DNA from: Solea solea
Lineage: Eukaryota > Chordata > Actinopteri > Pleuronectiformes > Soleidae
DNA length: 64,000 nucleotides
NCBI RefSeq assembly: GCF_958295425.1
Contig: NC_081138.1
Span: forward strand, 19,404,886-19,468,885
Direction: 5' to 3'
Below are positions 20,802 to 32,816 of the stretch, in pieces. A model generated the notes under the pieces. It did no database searches, was not told where the DNA came from, and saw only the letters and a list, made by a program, of their open reading frames with translations. Positions within the stretch are counted from its first letter, which is position 1. Each line of letters begins with the position of its first letter. The position numbers and the translations under genes were made by a program.

Positions 20802-20945
20802 AAGCAACTACAACATATGATAACTACATTCTTTGTGAATTCTGATAACAGAATATATGACCACAACATGTCTCAAATGTCCAAAATAAAGCTAAAGCAT
20901 CACGATTGCTGTTGTATCAGTTTTATCTATTACAAAAATCTTTCA

Positions 20946-21562
20946 TTTCATTGGAATTTTAATCATGATCACGATTTTGGCTCTTTGTAAATGCCCAATA
21001 TTGAAAATGCATGATCGGCAAACAGAACTCAAAGCAAATCAAGCACTCCCATAACCCCTGCCTGCATTCGCCAAATACATCATTGCTGCTGTTCACTACA
21101 CAACACAGCTCCAATTTTCCTAGATGAAGTCCGGATGAGTAAAACACACCATACAGAACACTGGCAGAAGGTGGGTGAATGTGTGAGCGACAGAAAAGTC
21201 AGTCAAGTTTTAGTTGGACAGTATGACAACAATTCGGTTTTCTTAATGTCATGTAAATATGCCTTAATCAGACTAACCTGGATAATGTGATTCATGGTCC
21301 AGTTACTCCTCCTTGTTTAGTCGGACTGGAGTCAGACTTGCCGTTCCGCATGTGCACCAACATTTCCTCCCCGGTCTTTGACCCGGAAGGAGAAGGAGAT
21401 GACGATCCATCTCACCATCGCTGTTTGTCTTTCTGTGATGTAGAGAGATAAAGCACCACCTACGGAGACAAACATGTCCAATAAATCGATTTTGTCCTCC
21501 GCATGTATACTCAGACAAGCCAAGTTGTCCGATTGCCTGTCTTAGTCGGACTATGGCCTTAG
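20946..21562. other. Diverged relic of the array spacer
   Basis: Sequence up to about 20945 is nearly identical to the other spacers, then identity drops abruptly. From about 21030 a weaker match resumes (the 'aagcactcccataacccctg' block, the 'gaaggtgggtgaatgtg' block), followed by an internally deleted version of the spacer MITE (about 21230-21562). No seventh gene and no SINE head follow. It is best read as the old right boundary of the array, outside the homogenised interval. Confidence 0.7.
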
Positions 21563-22900
21563 CTTAGAGTGTTTTAATAACATAAGTGACATACTGCAGC
21601 TTTAATTGTTACCCATTTGCAAATCAGTGGAACAGAGATATCTATCACTTAAACAAATAATAATGTTATCTTTTTGTTTGTTTTACTTTATCAGTATTTC
21701 TCCAGCTGTGTAATAATATTCGGAGAAAGAAATCCCCAACAAAAACTACTCAATGTGATAATATTAGACTAATGACATATCATACATAATAATAATAATA
21801 ATAACCATACATCAATCATCGATTAGCTATACCACAAACCCTCTATGGGTCTTGGAGAAGCTCAATCTTGTAGCCAGATCCTTTAAGAAAAAATCTCAAT
21901 TATTTAGCACTTCTGTTTATTTTTATGAGAAAACACTGAAGGTATTTTAAAGTGCTTTGATGTCATGAATTTGAATCATCCACAGCCTGAAGATCAAATG
22001 GACTGTGTCTGTTCCGGAGAGCAAACGCTGTAGACAAAAATAAACACTTCAGAAGATTTAAATATGGCAACAAACTGAAGAAAATGTGACTGTGATCGTT
22101 CCCGTGATGTTCAGCATGAGCTTCACTGTCCCCAACACAAGTTTATCATGTAAGTCAATCGTTCAACTCGAAATGCATTTTCCACCTGAAAGACTGTGGT
22201 TCTAACACAATTGTAGGAGAAAAAGAGTGAAAAGATAGTCACGCATCTGAATCAAAACACACGGGAGAAAAAGGCAGATTTAATATCACTTTATTGTCTC
22301 TTTCCCCAAATCATTTAGCTCCTCCTCTGTCAATCAGAGCTCTGGGTTTTCAGTAGCCTCAGGCTGTGCTGGATTAAGAGCTTTGATGTCGGCCTGCTGC
22401 GGGACAGCACAATCGCCTCGGTGCCTCTGGGCACCAGCTCAGTCAGGACACACACTGTCTGTGATTTACCTGCAACCAGACTCCCTGAAGGATTGTTAAC
22501 ACTCAGTGGGAAGCAGTGGGTGAGGATGTGGAAAGTCTTCACATAAAAATCACGTTCATTACAGAAAACATGTGCAGCTAATGAGTGTTGCCTGAAAGCG
22601 ATGAGTCATGTTTAAGACTTCACAGAAAGATGAAACCATTGCGGTTACTGCAGGACTGTAGGAGACATGTTTTCAGCTGACAAAACTCTACATACTAATC
22701 CTTTAAAGGTACAGTCAGCAGTTTTGTTTTTGGAAATATTATTAGGCAGAATAAAATAAAGACTGGAAACAGCTACTGTGGCTCTACACACAATAATTAA
22801 CATGTCACATCCAAAGACTCTACATGGATATAACAATTGTCACTTGGTTGCAGTCCAAGGAATAAACCTCATCTCCTCCATGATAGCAGATGAGATCAAA
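21563..22900. other. Intergenic DNA, no gene recognised
   Basis: AT-rich. It holds an (AAT)n run at 21787-21803 and a degenerate repeat-like patch near 22640-22760. Open frames are short and unrecognised. Confidence 0.55.
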
Positions 22901-22964
22901 TTTAAAAAAATAAAACTTTATAAGATCCCTATGTCCTGTACAAAACTGTATATGTGTAACTTTA

Positions 22965-23228
22965 GTGAAGATAATATTCAATAAGGACAGATATTTGGCT
23001 AAAATATTAATAGTAGCTGGAAAAAAAAAAAAAAAAGCAATTACAAAGAAATGGGGGAAAGAGGACTCCGCCACACAGGATCCATGGACACAGATTGTAG
23101 AGGAAATCTACATAATAGAAAAGACGACACACCGCTTACGGCTACAGGGAGCTCAGTTTGAAGAAAAATTGATAAAATATATTAAGACCAGAACAGGGAT
23201 GAAGACCACAGGAAAGTTAGTTGATTGA
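22965..23228 (+). pseudogene. L1-type LINE ORF2 C-terminal remnant
   Basis: The plus-strand frame includes 'AITKKWGKEDSATQDPW', then 'QIVEEIYIIEKTTHRLRL' and an 'EKLIKYIK' end. This is the typical C-terminus of L1-like ORF2 proteins (an AITxxW block followed by W/I-V-x-E-I-Y-x-x-E-K). Only the last ~85 codons remain, interrupted by a poly-A-derived Lys run. The call is family-level recognition by eye. Confidence 0.55.
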
Positions 23229-23395
23229 GAAGAAGAAAACAGGAATATGAACTTCAAATATACGATTTGAGTTATTTCTGTGATTGTTATTACATTATTT
23301 TTCTGTTAAGATACATTTTTGATTTATTGGATTTAAATGGATTAGTGCTATACATTTTTCCCCATCAAAAAGTCACATACTTTTTGTTGAGATAT

Positions 23396-23464
23396 ATGTG
23401 TATATATATATATACATATATATATATATACATACATATATATATATATACATACATATATATG

Positions 23465-23521
<57 letters not shown>
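23396..23521. repeat. (TA)n tract with (CATA) interruptions
   Basis: About 125 bp of alternating TA with occasional CATA. It can form cruciforms and produces Tyr/Ile-rich open frames on both strands that are not genes. Confidence 0.95.
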
Positions 23522-23749
23522 TGTACATAAAATCAAAGTAATCTCTGGTCAAGATCATTTTCATTTCTGACTTGCTATCATTCCAGGTTTAATTCATACA
23601 TTAAACAGATCTTAACATGGTTTTAGTAGTTTCAACAATATATCTTTAATTGTTTGTTATGTTAATGCAAATGTAACTGAGAAACATAATTTCCATGCCC
23701 ACTGGAATTTATTTCTACTGACACAATTAAGAAATGAGAAGCTACTCAC

Positions 23750-24050
23750 TGCATCATCTATCCATTCTTCTTCGGCCGCTTCATCCTCCACATGAGGGTC
23801 GTGGGGGTCACTAGTGCCAATCCCTGCTGACACAAACAAAAGGCGGGGTACACACTGGACAGGTCACCAGTCCATCACAGGGCCACATATAGACAAACAA
23901 CCATTCACTCTCACACCTAAGGTCAGTTTAGAGTGTCCAAAATCTGCATGTTTATGGACTGTGGGAGGAAACCAGAGAACCCGCAGAAAACCCACGCACA
24001 CACTGGGAGAACATGCAAACTCCATGCAGAAAGGCCCTTGTTCTGACCAA
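23750..24050. mobile_element. Common teleost interspersed repeat fragment
   Basis: Contains the characteristic order 'ggcggggtacacactggaca', 'ccagtccatcacagggccac', 'gactgtgggaggaaacc' and 'gagaacatgcaaactcc', which recurs throughout fish genomes. A second fragment of the same family, in opposite orientation, lies at 63285-63520. The class is not assigned here. Confidence 0.6.
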
Positions 24051-24429
24051 AAATAAATAAATAACTAGTAAATAACTAGTTTCCAGCTGAACTACTGTAT
24101 GTTATGATCATTATACACGTCTTATAGTGTTTGGATACAGAGGAAGAGCAGGGATATTTTACAAACAGCACTGATTTGATTTGAATTAGCTCTCAAGAAA
24201 TCAAAATCTGTTATTGACGTGTACTAAATAACAATGCAAGATTAATACCAGTAATGGAATTCTAGGTGCTTGGTGTTGACTCAATAGAAATATAGTGGGT
24301 GAAGTTATGTCAAATAAATGATATATAAATAAGATATTGGCAGTAAAAAGCAATAAAACTGGCATAAACTTTTAAGCAGCTGATGCCACAGTCACACAGC
24401 TAAAAATGTGTTTGTACATTTATTTATTT

Positions 24430-24680
24430 ATTGTTTTTTGTTGCGGGGGAGAAGGTGTGGCTGTGAGCAGTTCAAAAGTCTGATGGCTTGTGGGTAGATA
24501 CTTTCTCTGAACATCCTGGTTCTGGTGCTGACGCTCCCGAACCGTCTGCCAGACAGCAGGAGCATAAAAAGTCCATAGCTGGGGTCAGAGAGGATTCATT
24601 GTGGTTAGCTTTGACCTGATCATTTTGCGTTACAGGGCGAAGCACTGTACTTCCACATGCTCTATCTACATGTTCTAACC
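24430..24680. mobile_element. Repeat-like fragment
   Basis: The 'agttcaaaagtctgatggct' block followed by 'gaaccgtctgccagacagca' and 'aaaaagtccatagctggggt' resembles a recurrent fish interspersed repeat. Boundaries and class are uncertain. Confidence 0.35.
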
Positions 24681-25013
24681 CAACTTTTGTCCACAGAAAT
24701 AACAAAAAAAATAAAATAATACAAAGAATTTAGTGCCCATACAGTTTCAAACAGCAGGGAGAGCCTGGAGGTGAATTGTCACAGAAATACAAAGCAGCCA
24801 ACTGGTCTGTTGGTGTGAAAACAGCTTCCTGCTGCTCCGAGGTTTGCTCAATGCCAATGTCCTGTGTTGTGAAAAAAAAAAAAACCACACACGTGCAAAC
24901 ACACAGCATGCTAAGTGTAGTTTTTAATGAGTTAATATAGACTTCATAGATCATAATGGTTATTTACTATATCTTTAGTGCTTTATGTGCAGTTTCCCTC
25001 TCTATACATGCGC

Positions 25014-25046
25014 ACACACACACACACACACACACATACACACACA
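25014..25046. repeat. (CA)n microsatellite
   Basis: CA dinucleotide run with one ATA interruption. Confidence 0.9.
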
Positions 25047-25589
25047 GCTGACTGTTCACAGGTTCAATATGTTGAGTTATAATAAGCCTTTAGAGAACTA
25101 TCAGCCGCTGTATTTGCAGCTCATCAGAATGCATGTGCCACATCACATTAGCTCCCACGTGGGAACCATGATTTTACTTGGTAATTCTGAAGCGTTGCAG
25201 CACCTATACATATTCATGCTGAACCCTAGAAGTGTCAAATTGAGACGTCCTTCCAGTGTCCTTGGCAGCAGGTTATTAATATTGAATACCTAAGTCAACA
25301 TTATAGCCCGACGAGGAGATACACAGGTCACGGTCTGACATATTCTCCGCAACCTTCTGTCGTCAAGACAGCTGACAAATGTTCATATTAGTTTATATGG
25401 TGTAGTATTGTGTGGGATGTTTCGGGGAAGTTTAGTTTCACGACTGTTCTTGCTTCTTAATCAGGTCAATCACAGTCCAATCATCCTGTGAAGCATGTGC
25501 TGCAAAATCCAGCTAATTCTTATTGTGAGGAAAGTTTTTCTTTTTGTTGTTCTTTCTTTAATTTTATTAAATTCTCACGTCTGACTAAG

Positions 25590-25945
25590 AGCCCGTGCAC
25601 ACGCTCGGACTTAAAAGCCACGAATCCCGGGGTGTTAGTCCGAGCGCCAACATCTTAACTATTCCAAACTCCAATCCCTAAATTGGTGTGGCTGTTGACG
25701 CTTGTGGCTGGTTTTTTAAAATGCTGCTACTGTGTGGTGTGCAGTGGTACCGGGGTGGGGGGGCGGGGGGGCTTGTCTGGCTGGTGCTCTCGATAGGATG
25801 CTGGCTTCAGGCATCTCATCACGGCAGCTGAGAGGTGGTCGCTGAGGTCCTCCTGCTCGAGGCGACGCCCAAGGACTATCAACACAGCGGGGAGCCCGGG
25901 TGCCAGCGAGGTCTCGAGCAACCTCGCCTCGCTTCATGAAAGCCT
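25590..25945. other. GC-rich island between array and mctp2
   Basis: GC- and CpG-rich compared with its surroundings. It begins with a 10-bp perfect inverted repeat (CGCTCGGACT at 25602-25611, AGTCCGAGCG at 25637-25646), followed by a G-run and an open minus-strand frame (25727-25921) of unrecognised protein. It may be a CpG-island promoter, an isolated exon or a relic repeat. No product can be named. Confidence 0.35.
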
Positions 25946-27077
25946 AATGAAGAGAGGGGGCTCAGAAAACTATATTGTTCAACACCCACAATCCTGCAGC
26001 ACAGGAGGATGGAGGCGACGGATACGCCATGCAGGGGAATTCAGAGAGATGCAGTACAGAACATATGAAAGCAGATAAAAAGATGCTGCAATGTGAGATT
26101 GTGTCCATTTATTCTTGTGAGAAAGGAAAGACAAAGTCTTCATCCGTGACTGTTACGGATAAATAAAAGGTGTGTCCAAAGTACAGAGCCGCTTGTGTAG
26201 GATAAATGGAAATCTTGTGCAACTTAAAATAAATGCAAATTGTCATATTGAAAGAAAATGAGTCGTCCGTACTGTGGGCATGCAGCTCTTTATCATCAAT
26301 ATCATTTTTCCAAGGTGAACAGAAAATATATGCATAATATTTCCTACCAACTTTTGTTACGTTGCTGTTCGGACACACAGTATGAAGTTGGAGAAGAGAT
26401 TGTGACCTGAAATTTAAGAATATATAAAACCACACAGACCAAAGACCTAAAAATTATTTTCCTAAGAATTTTTAAAAGAAGCCTCATGGTGGCTCTTCTG
26501 TTTATATATAATCCTTTATAAAAAATTACCGTTATCCCAGCAACTTATTTTTTTTTTTTTAGATTTAAAAAAACAAAACAAAATAAACAATAATCTCTTT
26601 TAAGTCTGTGTCAATGTCAACACTCACAAACGTTACATACCAGACATAATACATTCACAATAATACAAAGTGATATTTCAGTTCTTTTTAGGAGGACACT
26701 ACCTGGGAAAATGACATAAAAAAACATCATCTTCCTACTGAGTATCTGAGAGAATAAAACACAATAAAACACCTACAATCTTTGGAAGTAATATTACACA
26801 TTGGTCCAGAAATGCTCAATAGACACAATAGTAAAAATGTGGTTATGTAATCTCTGCAGGGTCCGTCAGTGTGGACGTCTTTGTTTGAAAGGTGCTTCAG
26901 GTGCTGGTCGATGTGAGCGGGTTGGGTATCATCGGCTGTGATATATCAGCAGACACGCAGCAGATTAAGATTCAAACCTACCACACACTCTGAAACCAAC
27001 AAAAAAGTGACACTGTGCAGACGTCCGGCACGTCCACTGTAAACTGTCTACAGAGCATCAGCAGCATCACGTCCCGT
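25946..27077. other. Intergenic DNA / probable mctp2 3' UTR
   Basis: Lies directly after the mctp2 stop on the minus strand. A minus-strand AATAAA (plus-strand TTTATT at 26108-26113) is a candidate poly(A) site, giving a 3' UTR near 970 nt. Poly-T and A-rich runs occur at 26548-26590. No other gene was seen. Confidence 0.4.
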
Positions 27078-27122
27078 TTACTGTATCTTCTTCTTCTTGC
27101 CTTTGATTTCACTGTACTGAAC
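27078..27122 (-). CDS. mctp2 coding exon 22 (last, with stop)
   Basis: Encodes [14 protein letters not shown] and a TAA stop (27080-27078). Acceptor CTACAG precedes it. Phase 0. Confidence 0.9.
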   Translation of the reverse strand, partial: VQYSEIKGKKKKIQ

Positions 27123-30100
27123 CTGTAGGGAAAATAAGAAACAGGAGTGAAGCACTGTTACATACTGGTGCTTCTGAACAACCGCTACTACAAAAACCCG
27201 GTGTAGGACAATGCGTGCTGGGCAGAACGAATACACTGCGTTAAAGACAACAACAGCGGCCAGTGGTGAGACCACAGAGAGTCAAACACAGAGACCTAAG
27301 GCCATCGCAGAAGAAGAGGGACGAAACAAAAAGGGGTCAAACAGCTTAGACAGAGGAGGACGGAGACAGAGGGTGAGACGGACAGCGTATAAAAAGAGAT
27401 GGGAAAGAAAGGAGAGTGGAAAATAAAGAGGTCAGTGAGATACTTTGTGTTTTATTTGGTGGTATTTAAATGCTGTAGTGATGCTAATTCTTCACCTGAA
27501 AGCAGCTAAATTCAGCAAATATTTTACTTTTTTTTTTTTTGGGTTGACGCGAGTTGGAGGAGACACTCCGCTCATGCTGAGTTCAAACAGGAGACACGAG
27601 GAGCAGCGTCTCCCCTCTCAGCATGGGAACAGCCGGCGCTGCAAAGCTGCTAAGCAGCAGACCTCCACCAGGGATGTATCATGACCAAAACACAACAGAA
27701 ATTATACGGGGCTACGTAATTATACAGTTGATGCTAATTATACATATAAGAGCGGAGAATGCCTGGGAGTTGTTGTAGTAAAATGCAAAGCTAGCGGGCT
27801 CTGGGATTTTGGGCTTCCTGGCCGGTTGATCCGGCGGGGCTTACCTTCTGCACATCTGAAGGCACCCTCGACAGGAAATCAAGCACTTCATTGTTGTTGA
27901 TGCTGTATGGGTTCCGTAATTTCTTGGTGAATTTATTGATGCCTAAAACAGAAATTCACACCAACGTATCATTAACACTAGTCTGTTGTGGCTGCACTCT
28001 TTGTTTCAACACAAACAAATCCCTGCAGAGGAGGCTCCTGCTCCTGGTTCCTCTAGTACCACCTGTACATGTCGTCTCCTTGTTTTACTTTCACTTTACA
28101 GGTAGTAAGTTACGTTGTGTAAACTAGTCTTTCAACGTAGAATATTTGGTCATTTTAAAAGCAGGCGATGGCTCAACTCATAAATGTAAGTGGTCAATGG
28201 TAAAATAGGGATTGGGAAAACTTACAACTGCCAAAGAAAAGTAAAAAAAAAAAAAAAAAAAGTATTATAAATCCAGTAAATAATAAATAAATGCAAGTGT
28301 AGGAAATGAGTAAAGCTCCAATGAGCTAATGCAGGGGTCAGGGATCTGCAACCTGTGGCTCTAGAGCCACATGTGGCTCTTTAGCCCTTCTGCAGTGGCT
28401 CCTTGTAGCTTTGAAAAAATTATTTAATTTTAATTTTCTTCTTTTTAAGAGAACACCTCTGATTTAGAGATAATAAATAAAAGTGTTTTAATATTTTGTG
28501 CATCACAATGTCTACGTCAAGTGTGATATTGACAACCAACCCAAACTTGACAAAACTTGTCCTGTCCATCTTTGGATCCACATATTTACTGAAAGCCAGG
28601 CAGGTTTTCTCCAAGCATGAACTACATAAAATTCAAATATTGCTTTATTTATTTCAAAGTGGGTAACTTTTAAATTCATTAATTTCCACATACTTGGTCT
28701 ACATAATTCATAAAACAACAGGTCTATCTTAAAAGACCGACAACGGGAATCCATTGAACAGTGCCTGTGTTCTTAAATTGTTACTGCAACTATAACTCCT
28801 GCACTTTATTCGTCTATTTACTTGCACTTTTATATTTCAATGTTTGTTTTCTAAGTGTTATCTCCCTGTTTTTATTTATTATGACGTGTGCTGCTGTCAC
28901 CCTTGAAAGGTCTTAATCTCAATGGGTAAATGAAAAATGAAATTCTGTGTTTTATTTTAAAGTAGTTTTTTTTTTCTACACTTATATATCTGCATAAAAA
29001 ACGTACATGTTTTACATATCATCTTAATTTTAAGGGCCAAATAGGTTTTTGCGGCTCCAGATTAATTTTATTTGGAAGGAGAGGGGACAAAAATGAGCTA
29101 ATGGAACATAAACAACAAACAACAAAGGATAATAAGTCAACCTGCACTCGACACTCACCCCATATTAAAACGATGTAGCGTACAGGGATGAAGTATGTGA
29201 TGACTGCTGCAATGACTAGGACCAGGAGAGCCAGGCCCGACAGGAACGGCACAGACCAGTTGAATGTGCTGTCAAATTAAAATCAGGAGCAGGCAAGAGT
29301 TTAATTCTGAACTAATGTACATTAAAATACAGACGGGACTGGCCAGGACAATGGAAAATGACAATAGTTCAGTTAAATATTGCATAATTACAATGTGTAT
29401 AGTTTTGGGATTGAAAAGATTTTTTAGGATCTCTTAAAGCTGAAATAAAGTGTTCCAATTCTGATGGGTTACGAGTCCTTACTTTTTAATCCTCTCCCCA
29501 AAACAAGCAATTTCATCCAGTAGGTTTTGAAGAGTGATGATGGTTTCCTGCACCATGTGGATTTTCTCTATAAGCCCTTTTCTCTCCGACTCCTGCAACA
29601 CAGCAAACAACAAAAAGCAGTCTTCACACTGTCGATGACTCATTTCTCCTATTTTTAAGTATAGAGTGAATGTGGAGGGGCAAGATACTCGTGGGTTTAA
29701 GTGGATCACTTTTTTAAACAGCATACAAAGATTTATTCACTTGTGTTATTCAGAATGTAATGACTGGTATATCATCATTATTATTACTACTGCTGCTGCT
29801 GGATCTACAGTAAGCATTTCTTTTACATGTGTGCAGCCACAGTATTGAGAACTGATGTAAGAGCTAAATCTTGATTATTTTGAATTTTATCATTAATAAA
29901 GTAAGTGTTTTGTTAGTGAAGAGTATGTGAACAGGCATGACATAAACTCAATTGAAAATTAAATGAAATATAATTACAATTTAAACCTTTTTTCTGAATA
30001 AAGAACATTTATTTATTAAATTATTTATTTCATTAATTAAACACATATCCTTTTTTAAATTAGCAAAAACAGACATATTCTAAGTGAAAACAATTTATAA

Positions 30101-32783
30101 ATCTCTACTTTGTGCCTCATTTGAGCATTTTTTTTTGTCATTTAAATGTGGTGATCATTTGTTAGCTCATACATAAACTAAGTGAGCTCGTGACTGATTG
30201 TTGAGATGATCTCAAGGCCACAGGTTTGATCCCTGCAGCACTTGATGATAATGCCCATCAAGGTCTGTGAGAAAGAAACCAAAACGCTGAGACAGACTCA
30301 TTCATCGCTGCTCTGGATAAGAGCGTCTGCTAAATGTGAGTGTAAAGGCAGAGTTTGAACATGTCCTTTTGAAGTGGAGGCTCTTCAGAATGGGGACTGG
30401 ACTTCACATTATGAAGAAAAAAAAAAAAATGATCGTCCAGACCCCATGAGGGAGGGACAGCTCTAAAGTAAACAGAGGAGACCAGATTCCTCTGAAGATG
30501 GCTGTGGCCAGAGCCAGACTTCAGACGGAGCCACATGTCCACATCAAACTCAGTGGAGGGTTATAGGCTAGAGACAGGAGATGTGGTCTGCGGGGACGTT
30601 GGAGTGCCAGTGATGGTTACTGGGGGAGTGTTTACTGGCCAAAGCCATGGTCTTCGTCACTATGTGATCTCTGTGATATGGGTTTGCCTCTGCTTGGGGA
30701 TTTCTGGCTCAGAGCCATCAGGGCTTTTGGAGACAAGCCTGGGAAAAGAGCTGCATTTGGGATCAAACCTGGGATACTGCAGACGCACAGTCACTATCAG
30801 TCTGAAAAACCACATGCGAGATAATTTAGAGTCACCTCAGTTGAATATCCATCACTGCACTGAACCACTTCAGCCATTTTAGGGTCATGTTCCCACTGGA
30901 ACCAGCATTAGAACTGCATTATTTCAGGATGACCCAGGCCATTCATAACATGTACAATAAACTGCTGCCATTCCTGAGAAATATTTCACTGCTCACCAGC
31001 ATTCTAACACTTTCAACTCAAACTTTTAAAATGAGCTCTAAAAAAAACCCCATGTCTAAGTACTGTCATTAGTTCCATATTGATGGTATTATATGGCGTG
31101 TTAAGCTTGGGGACTTTCCAAAAAAGCAGCAGAACCTTCCTCCCCACCCCTCTATTAGCATATGAATGTGCCGTGACATGTGGAAACTGGTCGGTGAGGG
31201 CTTCATTAAGCCCAAATGTCTTTTGGTAACCACAAGTTCAGAAAGAAATACAACTCGCTGTTAGCAGGAATCAAAACACGTCAGATTTGGTAGTGAATGA
31301 GGAGATTAACAAAAAAGAACCACAGATCATAGGCAGACACCTTTCTCAACAGGAAACATAAGAGTCAACAAAGTGGAAATACACCTACCTTCTCATCATC
31401 TTCATCCTCGTCCGCCAAATCCATGTTGTCCTGGAAACAAAGGATTTGATTCTTCATGAATGACTAATAATGTGTCACATTTTATCAATGCTAGTGACTC
31501 AGCAGTGACCCACATTTGTTTATTGACAGGCCTTTTTCTTTTTACAGCAAACCAAAGCAGATGAAGGCCACGTCACTGTGGACATATTCACTGAGCTTTT
31601 AACACGTCTGTGAAAGGCGTAGCTTGAAGTGACAGACCTCAAACTTCAGATAAGTCAAATATTAACAACAGGAACACCTGCTAGTGCTGCTCCAAGAAGA
31701 AAATAGTGTTTTCTAAAGATCTAATTGTTTGTGCTGTCCCAAAATGGCCAGAGTGTTAACACTGTGTAAGAAACAACAAAATAAATGAAGTTTCTTTAAA
31801 CAAACAAAAAACAACTAATAATCTATTTTATATTCGCTAGCTTCTTACCAAGAGAGGCTTTTTGATTTGTAACAATTTTGTTTAGTCTGGTTTGAAGAAG
31901 TTGGGAGTTCAAATTTGCCTATAACGTAATGTTATGTAATATAATATATTAATGTTAATATTCAGTAACTTTCATCTTTAAAGGGAAATGGATTGAATTG
32001 TTGTCATACTGTCTCTGCCATTCATTTAAAATGATTTAAAAAAAAAAAAAGATAAATATGCTAAAATATCAACTGGAACACTTCACATATTCATCAGTGT
32101 TTGGAGTGTTGGTCTAGTTAAACAGGGAAACAACTAAAGACATAATACTGGGTATTGTTCATGGATTTCTAACATTTAATAGTCCCAACAATTAACTGTC
32201 CAGCTGCTGAGGTAATTAAACACCTTTAAATACGTGCAAGTATCGTCGATTGAACAGTTCTCCATGTCTATCCTTTGCTATAACCTACATGCTGAACTAC
32301 CATAGGTAAATACAGCTGCTAAGAGGATCCAGCATCGTCTTTAGTGGAAAAAAACAGTAACACTACAAAAACACATAGGTAATTATGACATTTTTACATG
32401 AGAGTTTTTCAAACTTCTTGTTATTCGGCCAAAACAAAAAGAGAGCAGCTGAGACAGGAACCAGGACAATAAGCAGAAATGGACGGTGAAAAAGGAGACG
32501 GTGTGAATGAAGGACAAACACAGAAAATTAGCTGAGGTATAATTACATGTTGCATTAGTCTATTCAGTGAGTTTTCTATGCTTATGCATTGTGTGTTATT
32601 GTATTATGTGTTATGTAGAGAGGTGAAGATGGTTGCTATGGAAACAAACTTTTTTTTTTATTAAATCATGAGAGCAAAATGGGGTTGAGGTAGATGTTTT
32701 TGTACTAAATACAGAAGAGAGTGTGAACAGGGGTCAGGAGTTCAGTGTGGTGAAGGAGAAAAAGATGAACGCCAAAGCTGAGG

Positions 32784-32816
<33 letters not shown>

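Larger units (their letters stand above)
6054..21562 (+). repeat. Tandem array of six hatching-enzyme gene units plus a relic spacer
   Basis: Six direct repeat units, each made of about 0.5 kb of promoter flank, a 780-bp intronless gene and about 1.4 kb of spacer. Start-codon spacings are 2715, 2672, 2672, 2677 and 2683 bp. Unit starts, taken at the shared block beginning near 'aagagtttgaatagg', lie at 6054, 8718, 11445, 14117, 16794 and 19471. The left edge (6054-6548) and the final spacer (20946-21562) are visibly more diverged than the internal repeats, as expected if unequal crossing over and gene conversion homogenised the interior. Confidence 0.95.

Noticed and set aside
19905..20807. 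Long antisense open frames (175-300 aa) opposite every hatching-enzyme gene
   Set aside because: They mirror the coding frame, are Val/Asp/Leu-rich shadows of it and match no family. Conservation is explained by the sense gene.
6054..21562. CRISPR-like or satellite repeat array
   Set aside because: The repeat unit is 2.7 kb and contains whole genes, so this is a gene tandem array in a vertebrate genome.
23225..23564. Tyr/Ile-rich open frames on both strands
   Set aside because: Translation of the (TA)n tract, not genes.
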